The notes under the pieces are model-generated. The model had not been told where the DNA came from, ran no database searches, and was given only the letters and a program-made list of their open reading frames with translations. The translations under genes and the position numbers were made by a program. Positions 26,326 to 34,501 of a stretch of DNA of 48,897 nt are shown here, piece after piece. Numbering within the stretch: the first letter of the stretch is position 1; the number at the start of each line of letters is the position of its first letter. Source of the DNA: an uncultured Opitutia bacterium (GTDB lineage: Bacteria; Verrucomicrobiota; Verrucomicrobiia; Opitutales; Opitutaceae); NCBI GenBank assembly GCA_903877135.1, contig CAIRCN010000043.1, positions 1-48,897 on the forward strand. The letters run 5' to 3'.

Positions 26326-27588
26326 TCATGCAGGGAGCGCGGCTTCCGCCGGGGGAGTTTGGCGCAGAAAGCGGTGAGCCGAAAGCGCGAGCGCGACCAG
26401 GGCGACGAGCATCACGCCCTGTAATGCGTAATCGAGGGCGACCAGCGGGGTGCTGGGTAGGCCAGAGAGCAGGGGCCGGCCGGTGCGATACCAGAGCGAG
26501 CTTTCGATCGGTGCCAGCGCACCGAGCACAAGCCACCAGAGCAGCGCTCGCCGGTCGTTCAGTTCGAGGAACAGGGCCAGGGCCGGCAGCGCAAAATACG
26601 CGAAATACGCGCCCAGCGATTTCAGGTTGATCAACATGGAGAGGGCGAATAGCACGGTCCACGCGGCAAAGAAATGCCGGTGGCTGGCGGCCACCGCCGC
26701 GGCGTGCCGGGAAAAATACCAGGCGCCGAATCCCGTCACGGTCGCCACCATGATCATCGAGAGCGCCGGATTTCCGATCGGGATGCGGCCGCCGCTCAAC
26801 CAGTGCAGCCAAATCCAGAGGTTGGGCGGATCGATGTTTTCGCTGGCATCAAGCACATGCAGAAACGCCCGGCCGGTGAGCACCCATAGTCCGGCCAGCA
26901 CAACCAGCGCGGCTGGACCCGCCCCGGCGAGAAACTGCCAGCGTCTCCGGCTCAGTCCGAAAAACGCTGCGGCGGGGATGAGAAACAGGGGCTTGGAAAA
27001 CAGGGTGCAGACAACCGTCAGCAGCCCGGTGCCGAAATCGCGGAAGCGCGTGAGGGTCAGCCAAAGCAGCACGGCGCCGGTCCACATAAGAAAATCCTCC
27101 TGACCGCCGATGACGGCCAGCAACAGCGGGCCGGGGGCGAAGAAATAGAACGCGAGCCAGCGCGACCGAGCGCTCGTGCGCGGGGCGACACCGGCCGCCC
27201 GCAAGGTCAGAGCAACCGTCACTGCTTCGAGCAGGCTGAGGAAAAGCACCAGCACGCGGGGGTCGTTCCAAAGCAATACCGGAAGGGCGATCAGATAGGG
27301 GAAGAGCGGGCTGTAGAAGCACTCGAAATCGCGGTAGGGCAGGCCGCCTTCGACGACGCCATGCGCTTGGGGCCAGAAAACGGTGGAGACATCGGACTGC
27401 GTCGCGAAACCAGCGACGACATAGACTGCGAGCCAGGGGAGGAAGCGCGCGATGGTCCAGCAGACCGGCACATTCAACCAGCGGGCGGTGCGCCGGGCCC
27501 GGGTCTCGTCGCGCAACCAGGCCCAAACGATTGTGAGCGCCGCCAACGCGGCCAAGGTCATGGCAAGTTTATATAATAGGATAGTCAT
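26326..27588 (-). CDS. GT-C (GT87/DUF2029-like) membrane glycosyltransferase
   Basis: The 420-residue protein has about ten hydrophobic segments. The first large periplasmic loop contains GGLPYRDFECFYSPLFPYL (about 81-99), the acidic and Pro-rich pattern of GT87/DUF2029 mannosyltransferase-like proteins, followed later by GGQEDFLMWTGAVLL. Known GT87 members use polyprenyl-phosphate mannose on the outer face of the membrane; the sugar here is not known. The start overlaps the stop of the upstream GT4 gene (ATGA at 27585-27588). Just past its own stop an ATGA micro-ORF (MNTTLDTGLFPPV, 26288-26329) begins but leads to no gene. Confidence 0.78.
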   Translation of the reverse strand: MTILLYKLAMTLAALAALTIVWAWLRDETRARRTARWLNVPVCWTIARFLPWLAVYVVAGFATQSDVSTVFWPQAHGVVEGGLPYRDFECFYSPLFPYLIALPVLLWNDPRVLVLFLSLLEAVTVALTLRAAGVAPRTSARSRWLAFYFFAPGPLLLAVIGGQEDFLMWTGAVLLWLTLTRFRDFGTGLLTVVCTLFSKPLFLIPAAAFFGLSRRRWQFLAGAGPAALVVLAGLWVLTGRAFLHVLDASENIDPPNLWIWLHWLSGGRIPIGNPALSMIMVATVTGFGAWYFSRHAAAVAASHRHFFAAWTVLFALSMLINLKSLGAYFAYFALPALALFLELNDRRALLWWLVLGALAPIESSLWYRTGRPLLSGLPSTPLVALDYALQGVMLVALVALALSAHRFLRQTPPAEAALPA

Positions 27589-28790
27589 GGGAGGGAAAGA
27601 CTAGGGGTGACGGCGCGGAGCGCCTGGAGGAGTCCGGCGCCCGAGTGCGCATAAGTGTATTGCGCGATGCGGGCGGCGATGCGCGGCGCGAAGGAGGGGA
27701 GATCGGCGGCGAGTGCAGCGGCGAGCTTTTGGAATAGATCTGAGGTGTCGGTCGCACGAAACACCCAGCCGGTTTCGCCGTCGGTCACGAGGTCGCGCTG
27801 GCAGCCGACGCGGTCGCTGACCAGGCATGGCACGCCCAAGTGCATGGCCTCATTAATGGCGAGGCCCCAGGTTTCGTAAAGGCCGCGCGAGGGCAGTGCG
27901 AAAATATCGGCCAGCAGGTAGCGGGAGGGCATTTCGCTCTGGTTGGCAAACGGTAAGAAGTGCACAGTACCCGGTGGCGCGGTGCGCGCCAAGGCGAGCA
28001 GGGCGGGTTTCTCCTTGCCGTCGCCGACGAAGACGAGGGCGGCGTTACGCGGGCGAATCTGGAGAAAGGCTTCGAGGAGTTCGCGCGGCTGCTTGGCGGC
28101 GACGAACTTGCCGGCGTAGAGCACGACGCGGGCCGAGGTGGTGATGCCGAGTTGGCGGCGCAGGGCGGCGGCGGCGGTGCGGGGCTCGGGTTGCGCGGGA
28201 TCGAAGAGGTCGGCGTTGACCGAGTGCGGCGCGAAATAGAGCCGGTGCGCGGGGACACCGAGGCGCGTGAAATAGTCGCGGTTGGCCTCGCCGACGAAGG
28301 TCACGGCGGCGAACTGGGCGTAGAGCATGCGCAGCAGAGTCCACTGAAGGAGAGGGAGTTCGCCGCGCCCGAGTAAATGGGAGTCGCCACGGAAAATGAG
28401 GGGCACTCGGTGAAGGCGTGCCCAGGCAATGGCGGCGAGGTGGCTGGGCGACTTGTAGCCGAAGAGCAACATGGCGTTGGGGCGCCAGCTGGCGAGGCGG
28501 CGGGTGAGGCCGGGATTTCTCAGTCCGAGAAAGCGATGATAGCCAGGATTGGCGGCGGTGTTGGGCACGAATTCGCTGTCGTAGCCGGAAAGCAGATCCA
28601 CGTCCCAGTGGAAGGTGGCCTGGAACTGCGGATCGCGAGTAGCTTTTACACCAAAGTCCCAGAGGTAGAAAACCCTAAACTCCAGGGCGGTGTGGGCGCG
28701 GAGCCAGCGAAACCACGGGCTGTAATACTGCGTGGGATGAGAGAGGACGATCGCGAGGCGCGGCGGTGGGGGGAGCGAGGCGGCGAGCAT
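27585..28790 (-). CDS. Glycosyltransferase family 4
   Basis: The 401-residue GT-B protein begins with PRLAIVLSHPTQYYSPWF, a start shared by many GT4 enzymes of exopolysaccharide loci. The C-terminal domain has VVLYAGKFVAAKQPRELLEA, LVFVGDGKEKPAL and SRGLYETWGLAINEAMHLG, the E-x7-E donor-binding motif. It probably works in the cytoplasm on the lipid-linked intermediate. It starts 8 bases after the FkbM gene and overlaps the GT-C gene by 4 bases. Nothing in the sequence decides donor or acceptor. Confidence 0.92.
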   Translation of the reverse strand: MLAASLPPPPRLAIVLSHPTQYYSPWFRWLRAHTALEFRVFYLWDFGVKATRDPQFQATFHWDVDLLSGYDSEFVPNTAANPGYHRFLGLRNPGLTRRLASWRPNAMLLFGYKSPSHLAAIAWARLHRVPLIFRGDSHLLGRGELPLLQWTLLRMLYAQFAAVTFVGEANRDYFTRLGVPAHRLYFAPHSVNADLFDPAQPEPRTAAAALRRQLGITTSARVVLYAGKFVAAKQPRELLEAFLQIRPRNAALVFVGDGKEKPALLALARTAPPGTVHFLPFANQSEMPSRYLLADIFALPSRGLYETWGLAINEAMHLGVPCLVSDRVGCQRDLVTDGETGWVFRATDTSDLFQKLAAALAADLPSFAPRIAARIAQYTYAHSGAGLLQALRAVTPSLSLP

Positions 28791-28798
28791 GTGGATGC

Positions 28799-29641
28799 TT
28801 AGGCAGAAAAGGCGGATTCGTCGGGGGCGAGACAGAGGGCGTTTTCGTAGTCGTGGTGCGCGGTTAGTGCCGCAAGTCTGCCTGACGACAAGATGTGGTA
28901 GATCCGATATCCGCGCGCGGCGAGAAACGCGAGACTGTCCCGACCGGGCTCGCCCGCCGCTTCGATGTAGATTACGCGAATGCGACCCGCCGCGAGCGAG
29001 CGCGCTGCGCCGCGGAGCGCGAACCCTTCATAGCCTTCCATGTCCAGTTTCCAGAGATCGAGGGTGGCTATGCCGAGCCGATCCAGTTCGTCATCGAGGG
29101 TCACGATCGAGATCGGTTCACCTTCAGTCATGCTGACTTTGTTCCACGATCCGTGCCGGTCAGCTTCCCCATCGGCGGCGAGCCGAGCGGTGACCGTCTC
29201 CGAGCCGAGACCGGTGGGATAGATCGCGACTTGGTCGAGAGAGTTTGCTGCGACACATTCAGTGAGCCAAGCACGGGCGTGGGCACCCGGTTCATAAGCA
29301 TAGACGAGGGCCTTTGAAGTAATGGCAGCGAAGTTCAGAACGGTCTGTCCGATGTTGGCGCCGGAATCGGCAATCGTGTGGAAGGCGTTGCTGTGTGCAC
29401 GCAGCCAGCGCCAGAATGCGGGGCCTTCGTAGTCGCCGTAAACTATCCAGCGATGAGTCGGGTTGGCGAGATCGAGTTTCCAGACCAAGCCGGGCACAGT
29501 GCGCACCCAACAGATTCCGCCGCTGGCCAGATACCGTTTAAAAAGTCGATCACAAACCCCCAGCTTGAGGGGGAACTCTCCCTGGCGCAGCAGGCGCAAA
29601 GCGGCAGGAAGGGCGAGTGGCTGAGTGGGCGATGTGCGCAT
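28799..29641 (-). CDS. FkbM family methyltransferase
   Basis: The 280-residue protein carries the FkbM domain: motif I TIADSGANIGQTVLNFA (near 89-105), YAYEPGAHARAWL, and LDLWKLDMEGYEGFALRGAARSL, the conserved Lys-x-Asp-x-Glu-Gly segment. About 85 residues before the domain include WKLDLANPTHRWIVYGDYEG, a region often seen in FkbM proteins of glycan loci. It probably O-methylates a sugar. It lies 25 bases after the membrane polymerase-like gene and 8 bases before the GT4 gene, all on the minus strand. It is clearly different from the other four FkbM genes here, so these are not recent duplicates. Confidence 0.88.
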   Translation of the reverse strand: MRTSPTQPLALPAALRLLRQGEFPLKLGVCDRLFKRYLASGGICWVRTVPGLVWKLDLANPTHRWIVYGDYEGPAFWRWLRAHSNAFHTIADSGANIGQTVLNFAAITSKALVYAYEPGAHARAWLTECVAANSLDQVAIYPTGLGSETVTARLAADGEADRHGSWNKVSMTEGEPISIVTLDDELDRLGIATLDLWKLDMEGYEGFALRGAARSLAAGRIRVIYIEAAGEPGRDSLAFLAARGYRIYHILSSGRLAALTAHHDYENALCLAPDESAFSA

Positions 29642-29666
29642 GGCGCGCGGTGATTTCTAAATAACC

Positions 29667-31130
29667 TCAGCCAAAAACGTGGCGGATTAAAAAAGGCAGA
29701 CCGATGACTCCCACGCAGGCCTGGAACATCGAACTTGTCCACATCGACAGGGGCATCTCGGTTTGAAACGACCAGGCGATCAGGATGACGGTGAAGAGGC
29801 CGGGATAAGACAGGAGTGGGCTGTGCTTGGTGCGACCATGGACAAATTTATAAAAGCCCCCGAGGATGGTGCCTATGAGGATCACGCCAAAGAAGCCGTA
29901 GTTAACAAAAGCTTCGACGATAATGCCGAAGCCGATTGTAGTATTGGTGGTATCCTCCTCTCGCTGTAAGCCGTAATACACAGTCATTAGGTTGGTCGCA
30001 TCGTGAGCGCCAGGCTTGTCCGGCCAGAAAAAACGGGGGATGAATTGCCCGGGCAGAAAGGCATATGTAGCGCCATCGAGGAACGGCTTTTTGTCGGGTG
30101 AAATCGACTGGACCAGACAGAGCAGGTGAAAGAGCGAGGAGCGATCAAGCAACTTGGTGGAGGCTGAAGTTTCCTCATCGAGGCCGGGTGTGGTAGTCAG
30201 GCTGCACTCGATCCATTCAGAGAAGAAATCAGGCATCTCGCTCAACGTCGGAGTTTTATGAACTCCCATGTTGTCCCAGTAGCGATTTCGCATCTGCGAC
30301 TTGCCGTTATGCAAGAAACCGATCACGAACAACGTCAATCCCAGGGCTAAAACCGGCATGCGCCGGCTGCCCGACACGTAGCCGAGCAGGGCGATGAGCA
30401 GGGTGGCGATTCCCCCCACGAGAAGAAGGGTGGAAAACTGCAAAATGACCTGGACCAAAATGTTGAGGATGAATACCACCTTTTCGTAGCGGGTGATGGT
30501 GCCGAGGCCCCAGCGTTGGCACTGCACAAACACGGCGAGCAGTCCGATGCCGGAAAACACCGCGCGCAGCACGTTGCTGAGATCATAGGGGATCCAGTCG
30601 GTGAGGGAACTGACGAAGGTGTAGGCGGTTGTCAGCAGGAGGCCATATCCAATGTAACGACTGATATCCTTGATGATGACCTCGCGATGGAAAAGCGGGC
30701 CGCGCCCCGGCAAGACCTTGAGGCTGTAGTAGGTCAGTTCGGCGACCATCTGAAACCCGAGCACGGTCAGGGCGGCAAAATCGATGATGGAGTCCGAATA
30801 GCTGAAGAGCGACTTGTTGCCGCTGAGCAGGGGCAGGGCAAATGTGTTGGCGCCGGTGAGCATTAGCACCTCGAACATGGGGATTTGTGCGCCGCCGTTT
30901 TTTGCCCAGAGCAAACTGGGCAACATGGACATCACCAAGATGAGCATGCCCTCATACAGTTGGAGCGGATTGGCGACCCTGGCCGTCAAGCCATAATAGA
31001 CGCAGACCAGCGCGGCGCCGAGGATAGCGGCTTTGAACAGGGTCTTGCCCCCGAGTTCGAGTTGGGTCGCGCCGACTTCCAGTGTCTGCGGTGCGCCGCC
31101 ATCAATCTCCCTGCCTTGCGGGCCGCTCAT
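29667..31130 (-). CDS. Second Wzy-like polysaccharide polymerase (membrane)
   Basis: This 487-residue protein has about twelve membrane segments and a large loop with PGQFIPRFFWPDKPGAHD, then a TNTTIGFGIIVEAFVNYG stretch. That Pro-Arg-x-x-Trp-Pro-x-Lys-Pro pattern followed by a Gly-rich Glu-Ala-x-x-Asn-Tyr/Phe-Gly loop is characteristic of oligosaccharide repeat-unit polymerases. It differs from the O-antigen ligase family member at 21557-23008. The GC content by eye is lower than that of its neighbours. The ATG overlaps the stop of the upstream GT4 gene (ATGA). A likely role is polymerising repeat units on the periplasmic side of the inner membrane. Confidence 0.78.
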   Translation of the reverse strand: MSGPQGREIDGGAPQTLEVGATQLELGGKTLFKAAILGAALVCVYYGLTARVANPLQLYEGMLILVMSMLPSLLWAKNGGAQIPMFEVLMLTGANTFALPLLSGNKSLFSYSDSIIDFAALTVLGFQMVAELTYYSLKVLPGRGPLFHREVIIKDISRYIGYGLLLTTAYTFVSSLTDWIPYDLSNVLRAVFSGIGLLAVFVQCQRWGLGTITRYEKVVFILNILVQVILQFSTLLLVGGIATLLIALLGYVSGSRRMPVLALGLTLFVIGFLHNGKSQMRNRYWDNMGVHKTPTLSEMPDFFSEWIECSLTTTPGLDEETSASTKLLDRSSLFHLLCLVQSISPDKKPFLDGATYAFLPGQFIPRFFWPDKPGAHDATNLMTVYYGLQREEDTTNTTIGFGIIVEAFVNYGFFGVILIGTILGGFYKFVHGRTKHSPLLSYPGLFTVILIAWSFQTEMPLSMWTSSMFQACVGVIGLPFLIRHVFG

Positions 31131-32446
31131 GGGGCGGGGGCTTCCGGTGGGCGCCGGACTGCGCGGTCGAAGTGGGCGGCCAGCCGCTCGGTCAAAGTCT
31201 CGGCGGAAAACGGGCGGAAAGCCGCTTTATTGAAACCGAGATAGTGCTGGCGCTCCCTGCTGGCAAACCATCCACGATGCACCTTGTCCGCCAGGCGATC
31301 GATATCTTCGGGGCCGTGAAAGCTGAAGCGGACGCCGACTGCGGCGCGGCGTGCGAAGTCGAGGACAAGGCTCTGCTGATGGTAGATGAGCAGCATGGGT
31401 CGCTGGGCAAGGATGTAGGGGAAGATTTTCGAAGCGGCGTAGGTCGGATCGTTCGAGCCGATGGCAATCAGGGCCTGGGCCCGCCGCAGGTAATAAAGCG
31501 CATCGAAATACTGCACACGGTAACAATTCTCGCGGACGTAGTCGGTCACGCCCTCGGCCCGCGCGATCGGCATCGCCCAATACCGGCCGAGTGGCGGTGG
31601 GGCATAGTCGGTGCCGATGAAGTGAAAGCGCATGCGGTGCGCTTCCGCGGGATCAGATGCGAGATACTGCTTGAACGCCCGCAGGAGGACTTGCAAGGCA
31701 AACGTCATATCGGGGCCGCAGCGGCCGGTGTAAATGTGATGGAAGCACCCGTCATCGAAATCGACCAGGGGCTGGGCCGGGCGGTAATCACCCAACGCGA
31801 CGAAATCGGCCTGCGACGCCCCGAACGGCAGGAGTTCCACCCGTTTGGGGTCGAACCACGGATAGGCTTCGGCCAGCCCTCGTCCGTAGGCGTCGGAGAC
31901 ACCGATTATGCCGCTGGCGAGCCGCAGGGCGGTGGGCTCGATGCGCCGGGCCTGCCATTGGCTGAGCGCGAACCGGATGGGGCCGCCGGGCGGCGGGGTG
32001 CCCGTGCGCCGATAGTAGGGGTTGATCCACGGATCTTGATAATCGAGGACGTAGGGCACCCCGAACTGTCGCAGCCAGCGCGGCCCAAGTTGGAAGGCGC
32101 CAAACTGGGTCGTGCTCAGGAAAACCAGGTCGTATTTTTCGTCGCGCAGCAGTTGTTCGCCGGCCCGCGTGAGTGCGCGGCCGCAGCGCCACCAGATGTT
32201 GCCGATCCCCGCCCACCGCGTGTAACGCGGGGAGAGCCCCCGCACGCGCACGACGCGCACATCGGCCGGATAGGAAAGTTCGAGGAGAGGATCGACCACC
32301 GCGCCCTCGACCGAGTCGGGGTGCAGGGCGAGCACAGTGGGTTCCCAGCCGTGGGCGCGCAGGTAGGGCAGCGCCAGCCGCACGCGCTGCATGTCGGGTG
32401 CGTTGACCGGCGGGAAATGGGGCGAGACGATAAGGACGCGGCGCAC
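31127..32446 (-). CDS. Glycosyltransferase, GT4-type
   Basis: The 439-residue protein starts at a GTG and opens RRVLIVSPHFPPVNAPDMQR, the N-terminal strand and proline-rich loop of a large GT4-like group. Later come YVLDYQDPWINPYY, GIIGVSDAYGRGL and FHHIYTGRCGPD. The C-terminal donor region is less canonical: ALIAIGSNDPTYAASKIFPYILAQRP replaces the usual E-x7-E helix with a Ser-Lys-x-Phe-x-Tyr pattern found in some GT4 relatives. Its N-terminus is copied in the stub at 33556-33633. Its stop overlaps the start of the polymerase gene. Confidence 0.85.
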   Translation of the reverse strand: MRRVLIVSPHFPPVNAPDMQRVRLALPYLRAHGWEPTVLALHPDSVEGAVVDPLLELSYPADVRVVRVRGLSPRYTRWAGIGNIWWRCGRALTRAGEQLLRDEKYDLVFLSTTQFGAFQLGPRWLRQFGVPYVLDYQDPWINPYYRRTGTPPPGGPIRFALSQWQARRIEPTALRLASGIIGVSDAYGRGLAEAYPWFDPKRVELLPFGASQADFVALGDYRPAQPLVDFDDGCFHHIYTGRCGPDMTFALQVLLRAFKQYLASDPAEAHRMRFHFIGTDYAPPPLGRYWAMPIARAEGVTDYVRENCYRVQYFDALYYLRRAQALIAIGSNDPTYAASKIFPYILAQRPMLLIYHQQSLVLDFARRAAVGVRFSFHGPEDIDRLADKVHRGWFASRERQHYLGFNKAAFRPFSAETLTERLAAHFDRAVRRPPEAPAP

Positions 32447-32456
32447 GAGAAGATGG

Positions 32457-32543
32457 CTATTTAGGCGCGGGCCGCATGGGAGGGCAGGCCGTGGGTGTTG
32501 AGCGAGGTATGGCGAGGCGGAGGCTAAACAAGCGGTGCGTCAT
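32457..32543 (-). other. 28-codon micro-ORF bridging two genes
   Basis: The ORF begins MTHRLFSLRLAIPRS and ends in TAG 10 bases before the GTG of the next glycosyltransferase. Its ATG overlaps the stop of the methyltransferase gene (ATGA at 32540-32543). I recognise no family. It fills most of a 93-base gap, and may serve only to carry ribosomes across or be chance. Confidence 0.3.
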
Positions 32544-33559
32544 TTCTGGTTCCGGGTGGCCGCGAGCGCGAAGGCCCCGCCCTGCCTGAGGCGGTTGCCA
32601 TGTCGCAGCAAACGAAACAGGGTGAGGAGCCCGACAAGGCGCAGCGGGGACACGCGCAGGCTTTTCCAGCGGATGCGGTAAACCAGCGCGGCAAGCGTAC
32701 CGGGTTGTGCCGCATCGGCGAGCACGGCCAGATGGAGGTTCTGGCTGACTTTGCGCCAAGAAGGCGGCTCATGGAGGGGTATGTCCGGTTTAAGGCCCGA
32801 CTTGCGCAGCGCCAGGGCCAGGCTGGGCGGACTCCACCGGTTGATGTGATTCGGCGGCAGGTCCGGGCAGCCGGTCATATGCTCCTGCGCGGCCATGTCG
32901 TCGCCATCCGGCACGGTGATGAATAGCACACCGCCAGGTTTTAGCAGATCGCGGCAACTTCGCAGCAGAGGGTAGAATTCCGCCACATGCTCGAGCACTT
33001 GGAACAATGTGATGAGATCGAAGCTGCCCCGTAGCGCCTGCAGGGCTGGCGACTCGAGGCTCGCGTGGGCGGGAATGCCTTTCCTCGTGAGCACACCACG
33101 TGTGATTTCGCTGCTCTCCACAGCGTGGCACTCCCAGGCAGAGCCGAGACTTTCGAGAAACACGCCGCTGCCCGCGCCGATGTCCAAGGCTCGGCCACCC
33201 GCCAGCGACCTGATCCGCGGGTGCGCGAGTGCCACATCGTAGTCCCAGCGCCAAGGCGGATAGCCCATTTGTTCATGCAGTATTCGGTAGAAATTCTCGT
33301 TTCCGCCGATAAACGGGTCACCAAACGCGAACGTGCAAAGCCTGCACTGCATGATGCGGGTTGCGCCCTCCGGCCACATACCGCCAATGCACGACAGCAG
33401 GCGGTTGTGCCTGTCCCGGTCGCGCCAGGGCGGGCAGAAATGCAGCGCAGCGCGCTCAGCTGTATAGGTGAAAAGTGGGGCAGATTCGCATAGCGCACCG
33501 CACACGGGGCATACGGGCGCATGGCGAGTTGTGGCCTTGGTGGGGGTATGGGAGTTCAA
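32540..33559 (-). CDS. Class I SAM-dependent methyltransferase with zinc-ribbon start
   Basis: The 339-residue protein starts at TTG 33559. The first 75 residues hold cysteine pairs (CPVCGALC, then MQCRLCTFAFGDP), a zinc-ribbon-like start common in methyltransferases of sugar and glycan loci. A Methyltransf_11/23-type fold follows: ALDIGAGSGVFLESLG, CHAVESSE, DLITLFQVLEHV and LLKPGGVLFITVPDGD. The likely job is methylation of a sugar or polyprenyl-linked intermediate. Its start overlaps the stop of the stub ORF upstream (TTGA at 33556-33559), and the TTG start is supported by the next Met being much further in. It is not an FkbM protein. Confidence 0.87.
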   Translation of the reverse strand: MNSHTPTKATTRHAPVCPVCGALCESAPLFTYTAERAALHFCPPWRDRDRHNRLLSCIGGMWPEGATRIMQCRLCTFAFGDPFIGGNENFYRILHEQMGYPPWRWDYDVALAHPRIRSLAGGRALDIGAGSGVFLESLGSAWECHAVESSEITRGVLTRKGIPAHASLESPALQALRGSFDLITLFQVLEHVAEFYPLLRSCRDLLKPGGVLFITVPDGDDMAAQEHMTGCPDLPPNHINRWSPPSLALALRKSGLKPDIPLHEPPSWRKVSQNLHLAVLADAAQPGTLAALVYRIRWKSLRVSPLRLVGLLTLFRLLRHGNRLRQGGAFALAATRNQK

Positions 33560-33633
33560 TGTAGGGTCGGCCCGTGGGAGACGGGCGCATTGACGGGCGG
33601 GAAATGGGGCGAGACGCCGAGGACGCGTTTCAT
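33556..33633 (-). pseudogene. 25-codon stub of a GT4 glycosyltransferase N-terminus
   Basis: The ORF starts MKRVLGVSPHFPPVNAP. Of these 17 residues, 15 equal the start of the glycosyltransferase at 32446, and 41 of the first 51 bases are identical. It then runs VSHGPTLH and stops; the stop overlaps the TTG of the methyltransferase gene. It starts 10 bases after the interrupted LmbE gene. The match to a gene only one gene downstream points to a duplicated or replaced glycosyltransferase of which only the 5-prime end remains. Confidence 0.88.
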
Positions 33634-33643
33634 GGTGCGGTCT

Positions 33644-34471
33644 TTAAATCGCGGAACCGCCAGACGAGGACGGCAGCAGCCGGGCCGGCGCGACACGGAA
33701 AAAATACTCGGACTCGACATCGAGCAACCGAATCAGGCTGGTTGGGATCGCGGGCTCCGACTGCGGCGGCAGTGGCTTGCACTGCGAGGAGTAGCAGGCG
33801 AGAGCGTGGCGTTTGAGCTTGGGAAAATTTTCGGTGGGCGCGCGGTAGGCGCGGCCAGCACGCGCTAGTTGCTTTAGCAATGCCCGGGTGTTCCACCACA
33901 ACCAGACGGGATATTCCCAGAGGTCAGCCTGTGTCTTGGCGTGGCTGGCCGCTGCCATCACCAGTTCAAACGCGGCAGTGTGCTCGCTGCTGCCATCGCT
34001 GCGACATGGCAGAAAGATTTCCTCGGGCACCAGCTGCGCGATCAGAACAGTGAGACGAGCCACGAGTGTGACGCGGCGCGTTGCCGGGAGACAAGCGAGC
34101 GTGCCATCGGGCTCGTTGAGAACATGGATTGCCGTGGAATCGACTCCGAGGATCGCGAGGGCCTGTCACGCTTCTTGCGCGCGCAGCTCGGCGATTTCCA
34201 CCGGAGTCACGCGTGGGTGGTTGGGATGTGAGCAGGAGCCGTCAGTGAGGAATACGACGTGGACCGGCTGGCCGTCATTGCGCTTGTGGGCGATGAGTGC
34301 ACCGCAGCCAAGCGTCTCATCGTCCTGGTGCGGGGCAAACACGATAGTGATGCCGCGCCGCCCTACATAGGTCCGACTGGTAAGGCGCAGGATCAATTGG
34401 CCGCCGCGCGCTGCAATCAAACGAAAGAACTCTTTCGCCCCCAGCGGAATAATCTGCAACAGATTCAACAC
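33644..34471 (-). pseudogene. LmbE/PIG-L-type deacetylase interrupted by an in-frame TGA
   Basis: Read from GTG 34471 the frame spans 276 codons and is closed only by a TGA at codon 102 (34168-34166); both halves are in the same frame. The first half has the metal-binding APHQDDETLGCGALIAH (His48, Asp50, Asp51), the second half the matching LPCRSDGSSEHTAA with the second metal ligand His164. Across the stop the text reads RAQEA-stop-QALAILGVDS, which is how the family continues, so nothing but one codon is wrong. A CGA-to-TGA change would explain it. Such enzymes deacetylate N-acetyl sugars. It could be a recent pseudogene, a sequencing error or a recoded codon. Confidence 0.85.
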
Positions 34472-34501
34472 GAAGCAAAGACAGGCAGAGCGGAACCCAT
34501 A

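Noticed and set aside
26288-26329. Thirteen-codon ATGA micro-ORF after the GT87-like gene
   Set aside because: It ends more than 60 bases before the nearest possible start of the next gene and matches no gene start, so it was not listed as a feature.
34166-34168. TGA in the LmbE-type gene read as selenocysteine
   Set aside because: The position is not a catalytic or metal site in the family and I could not identify a SECIS-like hairpin by eye, so nonsense mutation or sequencing error is more likely. It is kept as a check in the findings.
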